From: Flavobacterium sp. NKUCC04_CG | GTDB taxonomy: Bacteria; Bacteroidota; Bacteroidia; Flavobacteriales; Flavobacteriaceae | Assembly (NCBI RefSeq): GCF_019345525.1 | Contig: NZ_JAHKRA010000008.1 | Span: forward strand, 1 to 64,000 | Length of the DNA: 64,000 bases | Direction of reading: 5' to 3' | Part shown: positions 53,653-62,861 of the stretch, piece after piece | Layout of the letters: each line of letters opens with the position of its first letter | Position numbering within the stretch: position 1 is the stretch's first letter | Position numbers and translations under genes: made by a program | The notes under the pieces: generated by a model | Seen by the model: the letters and a program-made list of their open reading frames with translations, nothing else | Told to the model about the DNA's origin: nothing | The model's database searches: none

Positions 53653-56600
53653 TTGAGCATATCTACCTTAAGCATTAAGCGTCCGGTTTTAACCATAGTA
53701 ATGAATGTTATTTTATTGCTATTTGGATTGATTGGCTACCATTTTTTAGGCGTACGTGAATTTCCTTCTATTGATGCTGCCCAAGTATCTGTACGAACCA
53801 ACTATGCTGGAGCCAATCCCGATATCATTGAGTCCCAGATTACAGAGCCGCTTGAAAAGGCGATAAACAGTATTGACGGAATTCGAAATATCACATCGTC
53901 CAGTACACAAGGATCCAGCAATATAACTATAGAGTTTAAGCTAGAGAAGAACTTAGAAGAAGCAGCAAATGACGTCAGGGACAAAGTCTCTCAAGCGATG
54001 CGCAGTCTACCACAAGATATTGATGCTCCTCCCGTGGTTTCCAAAGCCGATTCCGATGGAGAACCTATAATAACGATGACTATTCAAAGTGAAACGAGAA
54101 ATGCTTTGGAACTTAGTGATTATGCAGAGAACGTCATAGCGCAACGCATACAAACCATTTCAGGAGTAAGTAGTGTACAAATTTGGGGTCAGAAAAAATA
54201 CGCCATGCGCTTGTGGATTAATCCTGAAAAACTGGCATCTTATGGTGTAACCATATTGGATGTTAGAGCAGCTTTAGGAGGCCAAAACATTGAATTACCA
54301 ACTGGGAAACTCGTTGGGTCTAATACGGAATTGACTGTAAAAACAAAGGGAAACCTGTCTACTGCAGAAGAGTTTAACAACATCATTATACGTTCGGACT
54401 CGGGTCAGGTTGTTAAACTATCTGATGTTGGTCATGCAGAACTAGGTCCTGAAAACACAGAAACTCAAATGACCGATGCTGGTAAACCGATGGTCGGAAT
54501 GGCTATAATTCCGCAACCGGGAACCAATTATATTGAAATTTCAGATTCGTTTTATAAGGAATTGGAACAGTTGAAAAAAGAACTCCCAGCAGATATTAGC
54601 TTAAATATCGCTATGGACAATACCCTTTTTATCAAAAATTCAGTTACTGAAGTTGCCGAGACTATTTTGATTTCTATAACACTAGTGGTTCTAATTATCT
54701 ATTTCTTTTTTAGAGATTGGGGAATAGCGTTTCGTCCGCTTATCGATATTCCTATATCGTTAATTGCCACTTTTTTTATCATGTTTTTGTTTGGTTTTTC
54801 GATTAATGTATTAACCCTTTTAGCCATTGTTTTAGCAACTGGATTGGTGGTTGACGATGGAATTGTAGTCACCGAAAACATTTATAAAAAAGTGGAAGAA
54901 GGTATGAGTCCGATCGAAGCGGCAATTAAAGGGTCTAACGAGATATTTTTTGCGGTTATTTCGATTTCAGTTACTTTGGCAGCAGTGTTTTTACCCGTTA
55001 TTTTTTTAGAAGGGTTTGTCGGTAGGTTGTTTAGAGAATTCGGTGTGGTCATCGCTTCGGCAGTATTGATTTCAGCCTTTGTCTCTCTAACCTTAACACC
55101 GATGTTAAACGCCTACTTGATGAAAAAAGACGTCAGTAAAAAATCGCGTTTTTACGAATTTACAGAACCCTTTTTTGTTCAGTTAAATCTAACATACCAA
55201 AATGCCTTATCTTCATTCATGAAATGGAAATGGGTTAGTTTTCCCATACTGATTTTATGTTTTGTTTTGATTGGCGTTTTTTATAGTACCATACAAAAAG
55301 AAACAGCACCATACGACGACCGCAGCATGGTTTCTATAGGAGTTACAACTCCAGAAGGTGCTACGTATGAATATACCGACAGACTAATGCAAGAACTGTC
55401 TCAGTTAATCAACGACTCTATCCCTGAAAAGAAAATTGCCTTAGTAATTTCATCTCCCGGTTTCGGATCATCGGCAGTTAATTCAGGTCGAATTCGCTTG
55501 GCCTTAGTTGAGCCAGGAGAGCGAGAGCGTTCACAAGACGAAATTGCCAAACAACTGGGAAAATATGTTAAAGCATATCCTGAGGCCAAAGTTTTAATTA
55601 ACCAACAACCGACCATTTCTGTAAACAGAAGAGGCGGACTACCCATTCAATATATTATTCAAGCCCCAAATTTCGAAAAACTGGAAGAGAAAATTCCCCA
55701 GTTTATGAATGAAGTCAGCCAAGACCCCACTTTTTCTGTAGTAGACGTCAATTTAAAATTCAACAAACCCGAGATTTATGTCAATATTGACCGCGAAAAA
55801 GCACAATCTTTAGGCGTCTCCATACGCGATATCGCAGAAACCTTACAATCCTCTTTATCGGGTCAGCGTTTTGGTTATTTTATGAGAAATGGAAAGCAAT
55901 ATCAAGTCATTGGACAATTTGACGACTACGACCGCAGCAAGCCTTTAGATTTGGTTTCTACTTACGTTAAGAGTAGTAGTGGACAATTGATACAGCTTGA
56001 CAATTTAGTTACTTTAGAAGAGCGCAGCAGCCCTCCTCAACTTTATCACAACAACCGGTATATGTCGGCAACGGTTTCCGCAGGATTGGCACCGGGTAAA
56101 AGTATCAGTGATGGTATTGAGGCAATGGATCGAGCTAAAGTAAAAGTGTTAGACAGTACTTTTACGACCGATTTATCAGGAGAATCTAGAGATTTTGCCG
56201 AAAGTAATTCCAATACAGCTTTTGCATTCGTATTGGCGTTATTATTGATTTATTTGATATTGGCAGCTCAATTCGAAAGTTTTCTTGACCCCTTTATCAT
56301 TATATTAACCGTGCCCATGGCGGTTGCAGGAGCCTTATTTTCACTTTGGTTATTTGATCAAACATGGAATATATTTAGTCAAATCGGAACCATTATGCTG
56401 ATTGGTTTGGTTACGAAAAACGGTATTTTAATCGTCGAATTTGCCAATCAATTGCGCGAACGAGGTATTGAAAAACACCATGCCATAATCGAAGCATCAG
56501 TATCGCGACTACGTCCAATTTTAATGACCAGTTTAGCCATTGCATTTGGAGCATTACCTATTGCTTTGTCTTTAGGTGCAGCCTCACAAAGTAGGGTTGG

Positions 56601-56724
56601 TATGGGAGTCGTAATTGTTGGTGGAACCCTATTTGCTCTTGCCTTAACCTTATTTGTTATTCCCGCGATTTATTTGATGTGGTCCAAAGCCAAAAAACAC
56701 CGTCCTGAATTTGATAATTATTAG
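53653..56724 (+). CDS. RND efflux permease (second system)
   Basis: The 1023-aa inner-membrane pump has the AcrB/HAE1 plan: LSIKRPVLTIVMNVILLLFG at the start, two membrane blocks (about 335-535 and 850-1015), ATGLVVDDGIVVTENIYKK as the helix-4 motif with a single-glycine variant of the acidic pair (VVDDGIVV), and LIGLVTKNGILIVEFANQLRERG. The start is a TTG at 53653, the codon that gives the standard SIKRPV N-terminus. It lies four bases after the adaptor and four before the TolC gene. Confidence 0.94.
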   Translation: MSISTLSIKRPVLTIVMNVILLLFGLIGYHFLGVREFPSIDAAQVSVRTNYAGANPDIIESQITEPLEKAINSIDGIRNITSSSTQGSSNITIEFKLEKNLEEAANDVRDKVSQAMRSLPQDIDAPPVVSKADSDGEPIITMTIQSETRNALELSDYAENVIAQRIQTISGVSSVQIWGQKKYAMRLWINPEKLASYGVTILDVRAALGGQNIELPTGKLVGSNTELTVKTKGNLSTAEEFNNIIIRSDSGQVVKLSDVGHAELGPENTETQMTDAGKPMVGMAIIPQPGTNYIEISDSFYKELEQLKKELPADISLNIAMDNTLFIKNSVTEVAETILISITLVVLIIYFFFRDWGIAFRPLIDIPISLIATFFIMFLFGFSINVLTLLAIVLATGLVVDDGIVVTENIYKKVEEGMSPIEAAIKGSNEIFFAVISISVTLAAVFLPVIFLEGFVGRLFREFGVVIASAVLISAFVSLTLTPMLNAYLMKKDVSKKSRFYEFTEPFFVQLNLTYQNALSSFMKWKWVSFPILILCFVLIGVFYSTIQKETAPYDDRSMVSIGVTTPEGATYEYTDRLMQELSQLINDSIPEKKIALVISSPGFGSSAVNSGRIRLALVEPGERERSQDEIAKQLGKYVKAYPEAKVLINQQPTISVNRRGGLPIQYIIQAPNFEKLEEKIPQFMNEVSQDPTFSVVDVNLKFNKPEIYVNIDREKAQSLGVSIRDIAETLQSSLSGQRFGYFMRNGKQYQVIGQFDDYDRSKPLDLVSTYVKSSSGQLIQLDNLVTLEERSSPPQLYHNNRYMSATVSAGLAPGKSISDGIEAMDRAKVKVLDSTFTTDLSGESRDFAESNSNTAFAFVLALLLIYLILAAQFESFLDPFIIILTVPMAVAGALFSLWLFDQTWNIFSQIGTIMLIGLVTKNGILIVEFANQLRERGIEKHHAIIEASVSRLRPILMTSLAIAFGALPIALSLGAASQSRVGMGVVIVGGTLFALALTLFVIPAIYLMWSKAKKHRPEFDNY

Positions 56725-56728
56725 TAAA

Positions 56729-58045
56729 ATGAAACATCTATTAGCCTTAACAGCCTTTTTTTGTATAGGATATAGTCCCGTATTTGCCCAGGAATCTCCT
56801 ACTCTATTGACTTTAGAAGAGGCACTTGGTCAAACGCTAAAAAGCAATTTTGACATTCAATTGGCGGCCAACGATTTAAAAATTTCCGAAGCAAATGTGT
56901 ATAGAGGTAATGCGGGTATGTTGCCTAATCTGGCACTAGTCGCTACCACCAACGACAATTTTACCAATACCACTCAAACCCAAAGTGATGGTTCCACAAG
57001 AGAGTTAGACAATTCCAAAAACAATTCCATGAACTATGGAGCAGCATTGAATTGGACCCTCTTCGACGGTTTTAAAATGTTTGCGAAATACGACGAATTA
57101 AAACAAACGCAGCTCCAAAGTGAAAAGCAACTTCAAATTAAAATACTAGAAAAAGTAAATGAAGTCTATACCGTATATTACGATTTAGTGCAACAACAAA
57201 AACTTTTTACCGCCTTAGACACCGCTGTAGTTATTTCACAACAACGTTTAGATATAGCCGAAAACCGCTATCAAATAGGAAAGGCTTCCAAACTAGAAGT
57301 ATTGAACGCCAAAGTAGACTTAAACACCGATATTACCACACTTACCAAACAAAAAGAATATTATTACAATGCAAAAGTCCGATTAAATCGGGCGATTTCT
57401 AGAGATGCCTTTGACCTCAATTTTATTGTAGAATCCAATGTAGGTATTAACCGCGATTTACAACTCGTCGATTTGCTTTTACAATTAGATGCGCAAAATC
57501 CAGATTTACAATTGGCCATAATCAACGCAGCAATTGCGCAATTGCAATACAAACAATTGCGCGCGGATCGTTATCCCAGCTTACAACTCAATTCCGGCTA
57601 TACCTTTTCTGAATCGGAATCGAGTTTGGGTTTTGTCAGTAAATCATCCGGACGCGGTTGGAATTACGGATTTAGCGCTCGTTTAAATCTGTTTGATGGA
57701 CAACGGCAATCGCAAAGAGAAAAGATTGCTCGCTTCGATATAGAAAATGCACAAATTTTAGTAGAGCGCCAGCGGCAATTTATTGAGACCGAATTGATGA
57801 TGGCTTTTCAAACCTATTCTACCAATTTAGAACTGGTGAATTTAGAAGGAAAAAACGAGGAAATTGCAAAGCAAAATCTCGAAATAACTATGGATAAATT
57901 TGAAATAGGTACCATTACAACTATGGAATTTAGAACTGCCCAACTCAATTATGTCAATGCCGTTGTACGCAATAACAATGCACAATACCAAGCCAAACTA
58001 TCCGAAGTTATTTTAAAGGTTTTGGTTGGTAAATTGGATATTTAA
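56729..58045 (+). CDS. TolC family outer-membrane efflux protein
   Basis: The 438-aa outer-membrane channel has a cleaved signal peptide (MKHLLALTAFFCIGYSPVFAQ as a 19-residue hydrophobic leader plus AQ site; no lipobox) and two OEP repeats, with LTLEEALGQTLKSNFDIQLA at the start of the first, ALNWTLFDGFKMFAKYDELK, and SARLNLFDGQRQSQREKIA in the second. The frame extends six codons upstream into the permease end; the ATG at 56729 is chosen because the signal peptide starts there. Confidence 0.93.
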   Translation: MKHLLALTAFFCIGYSPVFAQESPTLLTLEEALGQTLKSNFDIQLAANDLKISEANVYRGNAGMLPNLALVATTNDNFTNTTQTQSDGSTRELDNSKNNSMNYGAALNWTLFDGFKMFAKYDELKQTQLQSEKQLQIKILEKVNEVYTVYYDLVQQQKLFTALDTAVVISQQRLDIAENRYQIGKASKLEVLNAKVDLNTDITTLTKQKEYYYNAKVRLNRAISRDAFDLNFIVESNVGINRDLQLVDLLLQLDAQNPDLQLAIINAAIAQLQYKQLRADRYPSLQLNSGYTFSESESSLGFVSKSSGRGWNYGFSARLNLFDGQRQSQREKIARFDIENAQILVERQRQFIETELMMAFQTYSTNLELVNLEGKNEEIAKQNLEITMDKFEIGTITTMEFRTAQLNYVNAVVRNNNAQYQAKLSEVILKVLVGKLDI

Positions 58046-58145
58046 CTTGACTGTTTCTATCGCTTAAGCCTGAGATAAATCTTATATTTATCATAAAACA
58101 AGGATAGCCCAGCTTTTTAGTCCGTCCTTTTAATATTTAAAATCT

Positions 58146-58153
58146 TAAATTTG
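58146..58153 (+). promoter_or_regulatory. -7 box (TAAATTTG)
   Basis: TAAATTTG matches TAnnTTTG and lies 32 bases before the acid phosphatase ATG. No good -33 box. Confidence 0.45.
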
Positions 58154-58185
58154 TCCTATCTTATTTTATATTTAAAAATACATTC

Positions 58186-59007
58186 ATGTTTCAATCTAAA
58201 ATCTATTTAGCAGCCTTGTCACTAGCGTTTTTAAGCAGTTGTCAAGTTTCACAAATCCAATCTACAAAAACTAGCAATAAACGCGTAGTAAACGATATTG
58301 AATTAACCGGTAAGGTCTATTCTGCCGTATTTCATCAACGTGCTGCCGAATATCAAGCCTTATGTGTACAGGCTTTTAATGTGGCTACTACCCATTTAGA
58401 TTGGGTGTTACAACAACAACATTCCAAACCCGTTGCTATAGTAACGGACATAGATGAAACCTTTTTAGACAACTCTCCTTATGCTGTAGAAATGGCTAAA
58501 AGAGGCCAGGTTTTTGATGAAGCAAGCTGGTTAGAATGGACGTCTAAGGGCGATGCCAAACCACTAATGGGAAGTCAGGACTTCTTTAATTATGCCGCTT
58601 CTAAAGGAGTAACCATCTTTTATATTACCAATAGAAATCAAAACGATAAAGCCGGTACAATTGCCAATTTAAAAAAATACAATTACCCAATGGCAGACGA
58701 AGAACACGTGATTGTACGCCAATCGGATTCCAGTAAAGAAACCCGCCGTCTAAAAGTTAGTGAAACACATGAAATCGTAATGCTTTTAGGGGATAATTTA
58801 TCGGATTTTTCCAAAGCTTTTGATAAAAAAACCGAGGAACAACGTTCGGAAGCCGTTAGAAATAACGCCAAAGAATTTGGTAAAAAATTCATTGTATTAC
58901 CCAACGTTAATTATGGAGATTGGGAGTCGGCCATATTCGATTATAAAAGAGATTGGACTCCTTCACAGAAAGACTCTATTTTCAACAGTAAACTAATAGG
59001 TTTTTAA
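58186..59007 (+). CDS. 5'-nucleotidase/acid phosphatase lipoprotein, e(P4) family
   Basis: The 273-aa HAD-type phosphatase acts on nucleotide monophosphates at the outer membrane (Haemophilus e(P4) is the prototype). The lipobox is FLSSC (Cys19). Class C acid phosphatase motifs are present: VTDIDETFLDNSPY with nucleophile Asp and DxDxT, FYITNRN, and LLGDNLSDF with the two acidic metal ligands. The mature size is normal. It ends before a strong terminator and is convergent with the flavodoxin-RidA gene. Confidence 0.94.
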   Translation: MFQSKIYLAALSLAFLSSCQVSQIQSTKTSNKRVVNDIELTGKVYSAVFHQRAAEYQALCVQAFNVATTHLDWVLQQQHSKPVAIVTDIDETFLDNSPYAVEMAKRGQVFDEASWLEWTSKGDAKPLMGSQDFFNYAASKGVTIFYITNRNQNDKAGTIANLKKYNYPMADEEHVIVRQSDSSKETRRLKVSETHEIVMLLGDNLSDFSKAFDKKTEEQRSEAVRNNAKEFGKKFIVLPNVNYGDWESAIFDYKRDWTPSQKDSIFNSKLIGF

Positions 59008-59033
59008 TTATAGCACTAAAAAAACGCAGACGA

Positions 59034-59064
59034 CACGGAACCCCAATGGGTTCCGTGCTCTTTT
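59034..59064. terminator. Intrinsic terminator after the phosphatase
   Basis: CACGGAACCC (59034-59043) and GGGTTCCGTG (59048-59057) form a perfect GC-rich stem with a four-base loop, followed by a T-run, between convergent genes. Confidence 0.88.
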
Positions 59065-59081
59065 AAAACGATCTGGTGGCA

Positions 59082-60233
59082 TTATTCGATTTCAAAAATC
59101 GCCTGAATCTCCACTGCCGAATTAACGGGAATTGAGGAAGCACCAACAGTTGCGCGGGTATGTTTACCGCGTGATCCAAATACATCAATAACCAAATCGG
59201 ACGCGCTATTCATTAGCGTGGCATGTTTCGAATAAGCTGCTGCAGTATTAAAGAATCCCGTAAGCTGCACGCATTGTTTAACGCGGTTTAAATCCCCACC
59301 AGTAGCATCCTTTAGTACAGCAATAACATTCAACATGGTTTGTTTGGTGGCTTCCTTAGCCTGATCTTCAGTTAAATCTTTTTCGATGATACCCGGATAG
59401 AGTATTTTACCATCTTTTAGTGCTACTTGATTAATGTAAACCAAATTTCCAGTGCGTACATAGGGAACATAACTTCCGGCTGGAGCCGGAGTAGCTGGCA
59501 AAGTGATATGTAATTCCTTTAAACGGCTTTCAACGCTAACATTTGCTGTATTCAAATTAGGTGTTTGTAGTTGCTTTTTAGTAGTCTCCATCGCTAAAGC
59601 AACAGCAACACGGGCCAAGGCTTCCCCTTGTAAACGCGCAAAATTTAGTTCGCTAGCAGTCGGTCTTTCGGCTGCCGGCATAGAAGCCAGACTCGTAGTT
59701 CCAAAAACCGTATTGCCTTGAGCGGTGTTTTTATCCATAGTGTCCATACCCATTATTCCCGTAGGAACTAAGATCATTCCGTGTACCGCTAGCGTACTCC
59801 AAAACGACATTACAGCTGCTTCACGACCTGCACCACTACCCGCACCCATAAATACCGTTGCGGGAACTCCTTCCAACTTCCGAGCTGTCCATATCTCTAC
59901 AGATTGATCCAAAAAAGAACGCATAGCGCCACTCATATTGCCAAAGTGTACAGGCGAACCAAAAGCAATACCATCATACTGCGTCAAATCGCTTATTGTA
60001 GCTTCGGAAATATCGGTGTTTACATCTCTATTGGTTGTGGTAACTATTCGTTTTAATACAGCATGCGCCTTCGGGTTTGTATTAATTCCCTCAGCTATTG
60101 CTTGAGCTAATTTAAAAGTGGTTCCCTTTTCCGAATGAAAAAGTACCAGAATCTCCTTCTTATCTTGTGCCATAATCGTTGTAAAATTGAAGATAACTAA
60201 AGTTAATAGAATAAGGTTAAAACTTTTTTTCAT
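59082..60233 (-). CDS. Exported flavodoxin/WrbA-like domain fused to RidA-like domain
   Basis: The 383-aa protein begins with a signal peptide (residues 1-22, MKKSFNLILLTLVIF then TIMAQ). Residues about 26-205 are a flavodoxin fold of the WrbA kind: ILVLFHSEKGTTFKLAQAIAEG, YDGIAFGSPVHFGNMSGAMR, VFMGAGSGAGREAAVMSFW. Residues about 250-383 are a RidA/YjgF domain with GNLVYINQVALKDGK, YPGIIEKDLTEDQAKEATKQ and HTRATVGASSIPVNSAVEI, which keeps the expected arginine. RidA proteins deaminate reactive enamines in the cytoplasm, so an exported copy joined to a flavin domain is unusual. It is monocistronic. Confidence 0.85.
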   Translation of the reverse strand: MKKSFNLILLTLVIFNFTTIMAQDKKEILVLFHSEKGTTFKLAQAIAEGINTNPKAHAVLKRIVTTTNRDVNTDISEATISDLTQYDGIAFGSPVHFGNMSGAMRSFLDQSVEIWTARKLEGVPATVFMGAGSGAGREAAVMSFWSTLAVHGMILVPTGIMGMDTMDKNTAQGNTVFGTTSLASMPAAERPTASELNFARLQGEALARVAVALAMETTKKQLQTPNLNTANVSVESRLKELHITLPATPAPAGSYVPYVRTGNLVYINQVALKDGKILYPGIIEKDLTEDQAKEATKQTMLNVIAVLKDATGGDLNRVKQCVQLTGFFNTAAAYSKHATLMNSASDLVIDVFGSRGKHTRATVGASSIPVNSAVEIQAIFEIE

Positions 60234-60491
60234 GAATTATTGTGTTTCTTTTATAAGATACAATGATTACAAATACTTTGTACATCAATGTTTAGAAATA
60301 CAAATTTCAACAATTTAACACGAGTAAACACTATGGAATTACGTCAATATATTATTCTAATGCGACAATGTAACCTACTGTTTTTTAATATAAAACAATT
60401 TACTATAAAAAAAAGTACAGTGTATAAACTAATAACACTCTTATAAAAAAATTAGACTTAGAAAAAAAACAATTTTAAAATGCAATTTTAT

Positions 60492-60499
60492 TATATTTG
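60492..60499 (+). promoter_or_regulatory. -7 box (TATATTTG)
   Basis: TATATTTG matches TAnnTTTG, 24 bases before the ATG at 60524. The remainder of the 290-base interval from 60234 holds nothing else I recognise. Confidence 0.55.
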
Positions 60500-60523
60500 A
60501 ATATCTTCTTATAAATAAAAAAC

Positions 60524-60880
60524 ATGAAAGTTATCAGTAATAATATGAGTAGCTACGATTTCGAACAACCCGATTTTCTTTTAGCCGAAATCCCTATCAA
60601 AAACAATACGGTTAATGATGATCGTATTTGGGTTTATTGCAGTAAAACCTTTTCATTGATTGAATTTATACTTCAAGACGATTTCCTAGAGCGGACATAT
60701 GTTGGTACACAAGCCTCTTTTATCTATAAAGATATTGATGGATACAAAGAAAACTGGATTGGAGTATACGTCCAAAACAATTGTGCTATGGTGGGTATTG
60801 ATCAAAAGCAAAATTTAGTCGAGGCCTGGAAGTTTCTAGAAGAGTATTTTAAGTGGGAAGAGACTGAAGAAGAGATTTAA
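60524..60880 (+). CDS. Hypothetical protein
   Basis: The 118-aa acidic protein has no signal peptide or membrane helix. It contains NDDRIWVYCSKTFSLIEFIL, GTQASFIYKDIDGYKENWIG and a Glu-rich end (KWEETEEEI). I recognise no domain. It has its own TAnnTTTG promoter and precedes an AraC regulator gene by 92 bases. The first methionine is used; a second at residue 8 is possible. Confidence 0.7.
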   Translation: MKVISNNMSSYDFEQPDFLLAEIPIKNNTVNDDRIWVYCSKTFSLIEFILQDDFLERTYVGTQASFIYKDIDGYKENWIGVYVQNNCAMVGIDQKQNLVEAWKFLEEYFKWEETEEEI

Positions 60881-60912
60881 AAACCTTTTTTAGCCTTGAA
60901 AAATATAATTTG

Positions 60913-60920
60913 TAACTTTG
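60913..60920 (+). promoter_or_regulatory. -7 box (TAACTTTG) of the second AraC gene
   Basis: TAACTTTG matches TAnnTTTG, with a TTTT run about 21 bases upstream. It lies 52 bases before the proposed TTG start. Confidence 0.55.
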
Positions 60921-60972
60921 TAAATAATATTTCGTGACGATATAATAATTCTAACTTTCACAACTAACTCAC

Positions 60973-61776
60973 TTGCAAGTAAACCCCGATTTTTGCCATA
61001 TTTCTGTCGACAAAAGTACCAAAGATGCTTTAGTGTGGCACGATTCTAATTGGAAATTTGGACAAAGTGCTCATCAACACAAAATGGGGCAATTGATTTA
61101 TGTTCAAAGTGGATTTCAGTATCTCTACACTCGAGAACGCAGCTATTTATTACCACAAAATCACTGTGTTTGGATTCCTTCTAATTGTTATCATCACAGT
61201 ACTTCTCCGAAGGAAAACGTTTTTTTAAGAACCATTTTCTTTGTTGTAAACGACCCGCGCGATTTTTACAAGGAAATTCAAGTTTTTCCAGCCCCAACTG
61301 TACTTAAAGAGATGATTTTATTTACGGAACGTTATTCCCGTATCGAAACATCCGATGAAATAGAAAACGCATTTTTAAGAGGACTCTTTCTGAGTTTACC
61401 CGATATGGTAGAAAGTACGATACCACTATCTATTCCTATAACTCAGGAAGTAAAGTTAAGAGAACTCCTCATTTATCTATTTGAACATCTAGACCAAACC
61501 ATCAATTTTAGAAAACTTGCCATTGAATACGGATTTTCTTTGCGAACATTGGAGCGAAATTTTCAAGAAGAACTAGGTTTAACACCGACGAGCTACCTCC
61601 AAATGATTCGAATGATTAAAGCGATGGAATTACTGACCGATGGACATAAGCAAATAGGGGAAGTAGCTTTTCAAGTGGGATATAACAGTTTACCAACTTT
61701 TAGCAAAACATTTAAAGCCGTCTTTGGCCAATCGCCTAAATCCTATTCTTATCCACATAATACACCTGAGTTTTGA
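60973..61776 (+). CDS. AraC family transcriptional regulator
   Basis: The 267-aa protein has an N-terminal cupin (AHQHKMGQLIYVQSGFQYLY, LPQNHCVWIPSNCYHH) and a C-terminal AraC double HTH from about residue 160: FRKLAIEYGFSLRTLERNFQ with LGLTPTSYLQMIRMIKAMEL, then IGEVAFQVGYNSLPTFSKTF and FGQSPKSYS. The start is TTG at 60973; no ATG lies nearby upstream in frame. The cupin with conserved His residues suggests a small ligand or metal. Its target is not clear; nearby candidates are its own upstream gene and the flavodoxin-RidA gene. Confidence 0.9.
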   Translation: MQVNPDFCHISVDKSTKDALVWHDSNWKFGQSAHQHKMGQLIYVQSGFQYLYTRERSYLLPQNHCVWIPSNCYHHSTSPKENVFLRTIFFVVNDPRDFYKEIQVFPAPTVLKEMILFTERYSRIETSDEIENAFLRGLFLSLPDMVESTIPLSIPITQEVKLRELLIYLFEHLDQTINFRKLAIEYGFSLRTLERNFQEELGLTPTSYLQMIRMIKAMELLTDGHKQIGEVAFQVGYNSLPTFSKTFKAVFGQSPKSYSYPHNTPEF

Positions 61777-61884
61777 AATCGTTAATCCGTTTTAATTTTT
61801 AATAAATAAATACGATTCTAAAACAATATCCTTATTTTAGCTCTCGGTAATTTTTTGCCAACTTCTCTTTTTTATTTACAACAA

Positions 61885-62763
61885 ATGAAGGATTATTACA
61901 AAATCTTAGGGGTTTCACGTACCGCTACAAGCTCTGAAATAAAAAATGCTTATCGTAAGCTCTCAATGTTGTATCATCCCGATCGCCATCATGGTGAAGA
62001 GAAATTCAATGGTTTATTTGTCGAAATCAATGAGGCCTATCAAACCTTATATAAGGAAGAACAACGAAGTCGTTACGACCTTTTATGGAAAAATAAAGAC
62101 CGACCTAATCAATCCAGTTATCGGCCATATCAACAAGAACAGTCCTATATTCAACCGATAATTACGCAGTTTTTTGTCGATAAAATTTTCTTTACAACAG
62201 GAGATGTCGTTACCATAACTTGGCATACATTACATGCCGATTCTATAGAACTGCGCCCTTTTGGTTTTGTAAGTGCCCAGGGAATTAAAAAAATCAAGAT
62301 CAATCATTCCAATCTCTTTTTAGAAATTGACATTATTGCTTTAAACAGCGTCTCGAAACGGTATTTTACAAGCAAAATTGTATTGGAAAATACCAGCCAT
62401 CCCCAATCTAAAAATAAAGCAAAAAAAGAAAACCCATTATTTGACGATAAATATTCTTTGCGCAAAGAATTACTGTCCACAACAGGAAAGCTCGGTCGTT
62501 TCTCTTATTTTAAAAGAATGTTTTCTATAGTTTTTATTGCGCTTTTAATAAGTCCCGCAGTCGTTTTTCCCTTAGAACATTCCAGCATCCCCTTGACCAT
62601 CTTAATTACCATCACTTTTGTTTTAGGTACCATTCAAAGTATTAAAAGACTTAACGCATTACAATGGAGTTGGTATTATTGTATCTTGTTTCTAATACCT
62701 TATGTAAATCTCTTAGCCTTGTTTTTACTAATTATAATCCCTAATTCTAAAAACAGCAAGTAA
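61885..62763 (+). CDS. J-domain protein with Ig-like middle and C-terminal DUF805-like membrane domain
   Basis: The 292-aa protein has an N-terminal DnaJ domain (residues 1-65: YYKILGVSRTATSSEIKNAY, HPD in LYHPDRHH), so it probably recruits DnaK. Residues about 95-180 form a beta-rich segment (VVTITWHTLHADSIELRPFG) that looks Ig-like. The C-terminus has a membrane part, about 210-290, ending SIKRLNALQWSWYYCILF and IPYVNLLALFLLIIIP, resembling DUF805. There is no Gly/Phe or zinc-finger region, so it is not a classical DnaJ. The frame runs back to a TTG at 61855; the ATG at 61885 puts the J domain at the N-terminus. Confidence 0.85.
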   Translation: MKDYYKILGVSRTATSSEIKNAYRKLSMLYHPDRHHGEEKFNGLFVEINEAYQTLYKEEQRSRYDLLWKNKDRPNQSSYRPYQQEQSYIQPIITQFFVDKIFFTTGDVVTITWHTLHADSIELRPFGFVSAQGIKKIKINHSNLFLEIDIIALNSVSKRYFTSKIVLENTSHPQSKNKAKKENPLFDDKYSLRKELLSTTGKLGRFSYFKRMFSIVFIALLISPAVVFPLEHSSIPLTILITITFVLGTIQSIKRLNALQWSWYYCILFLIPYVNLLALFLLIIIPNSKNSK

Positions 62764-62787
62764 TTTCCTATTGTTCGTTAAACAAAA

Positions 62788-62819
62788 AAACAGCAAAACC
62801 AATACTGATTTTGCTGTTT
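62788..62819. terminator. Bidirectional terminator
   Basis: AAACAGCAAAA (62788-62798) and TTTTGCTGTTT (62809-62819) are perfect 11-base arms between convergent genes, with an A-run before and an A-rich tail after. It works better for the minus-strand gene. Confidence 0.75.
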
Positions 62820-62861
62820 AAAAAATTATAACCTAGTTTTTTATAACTTTTTGCTAACTAA

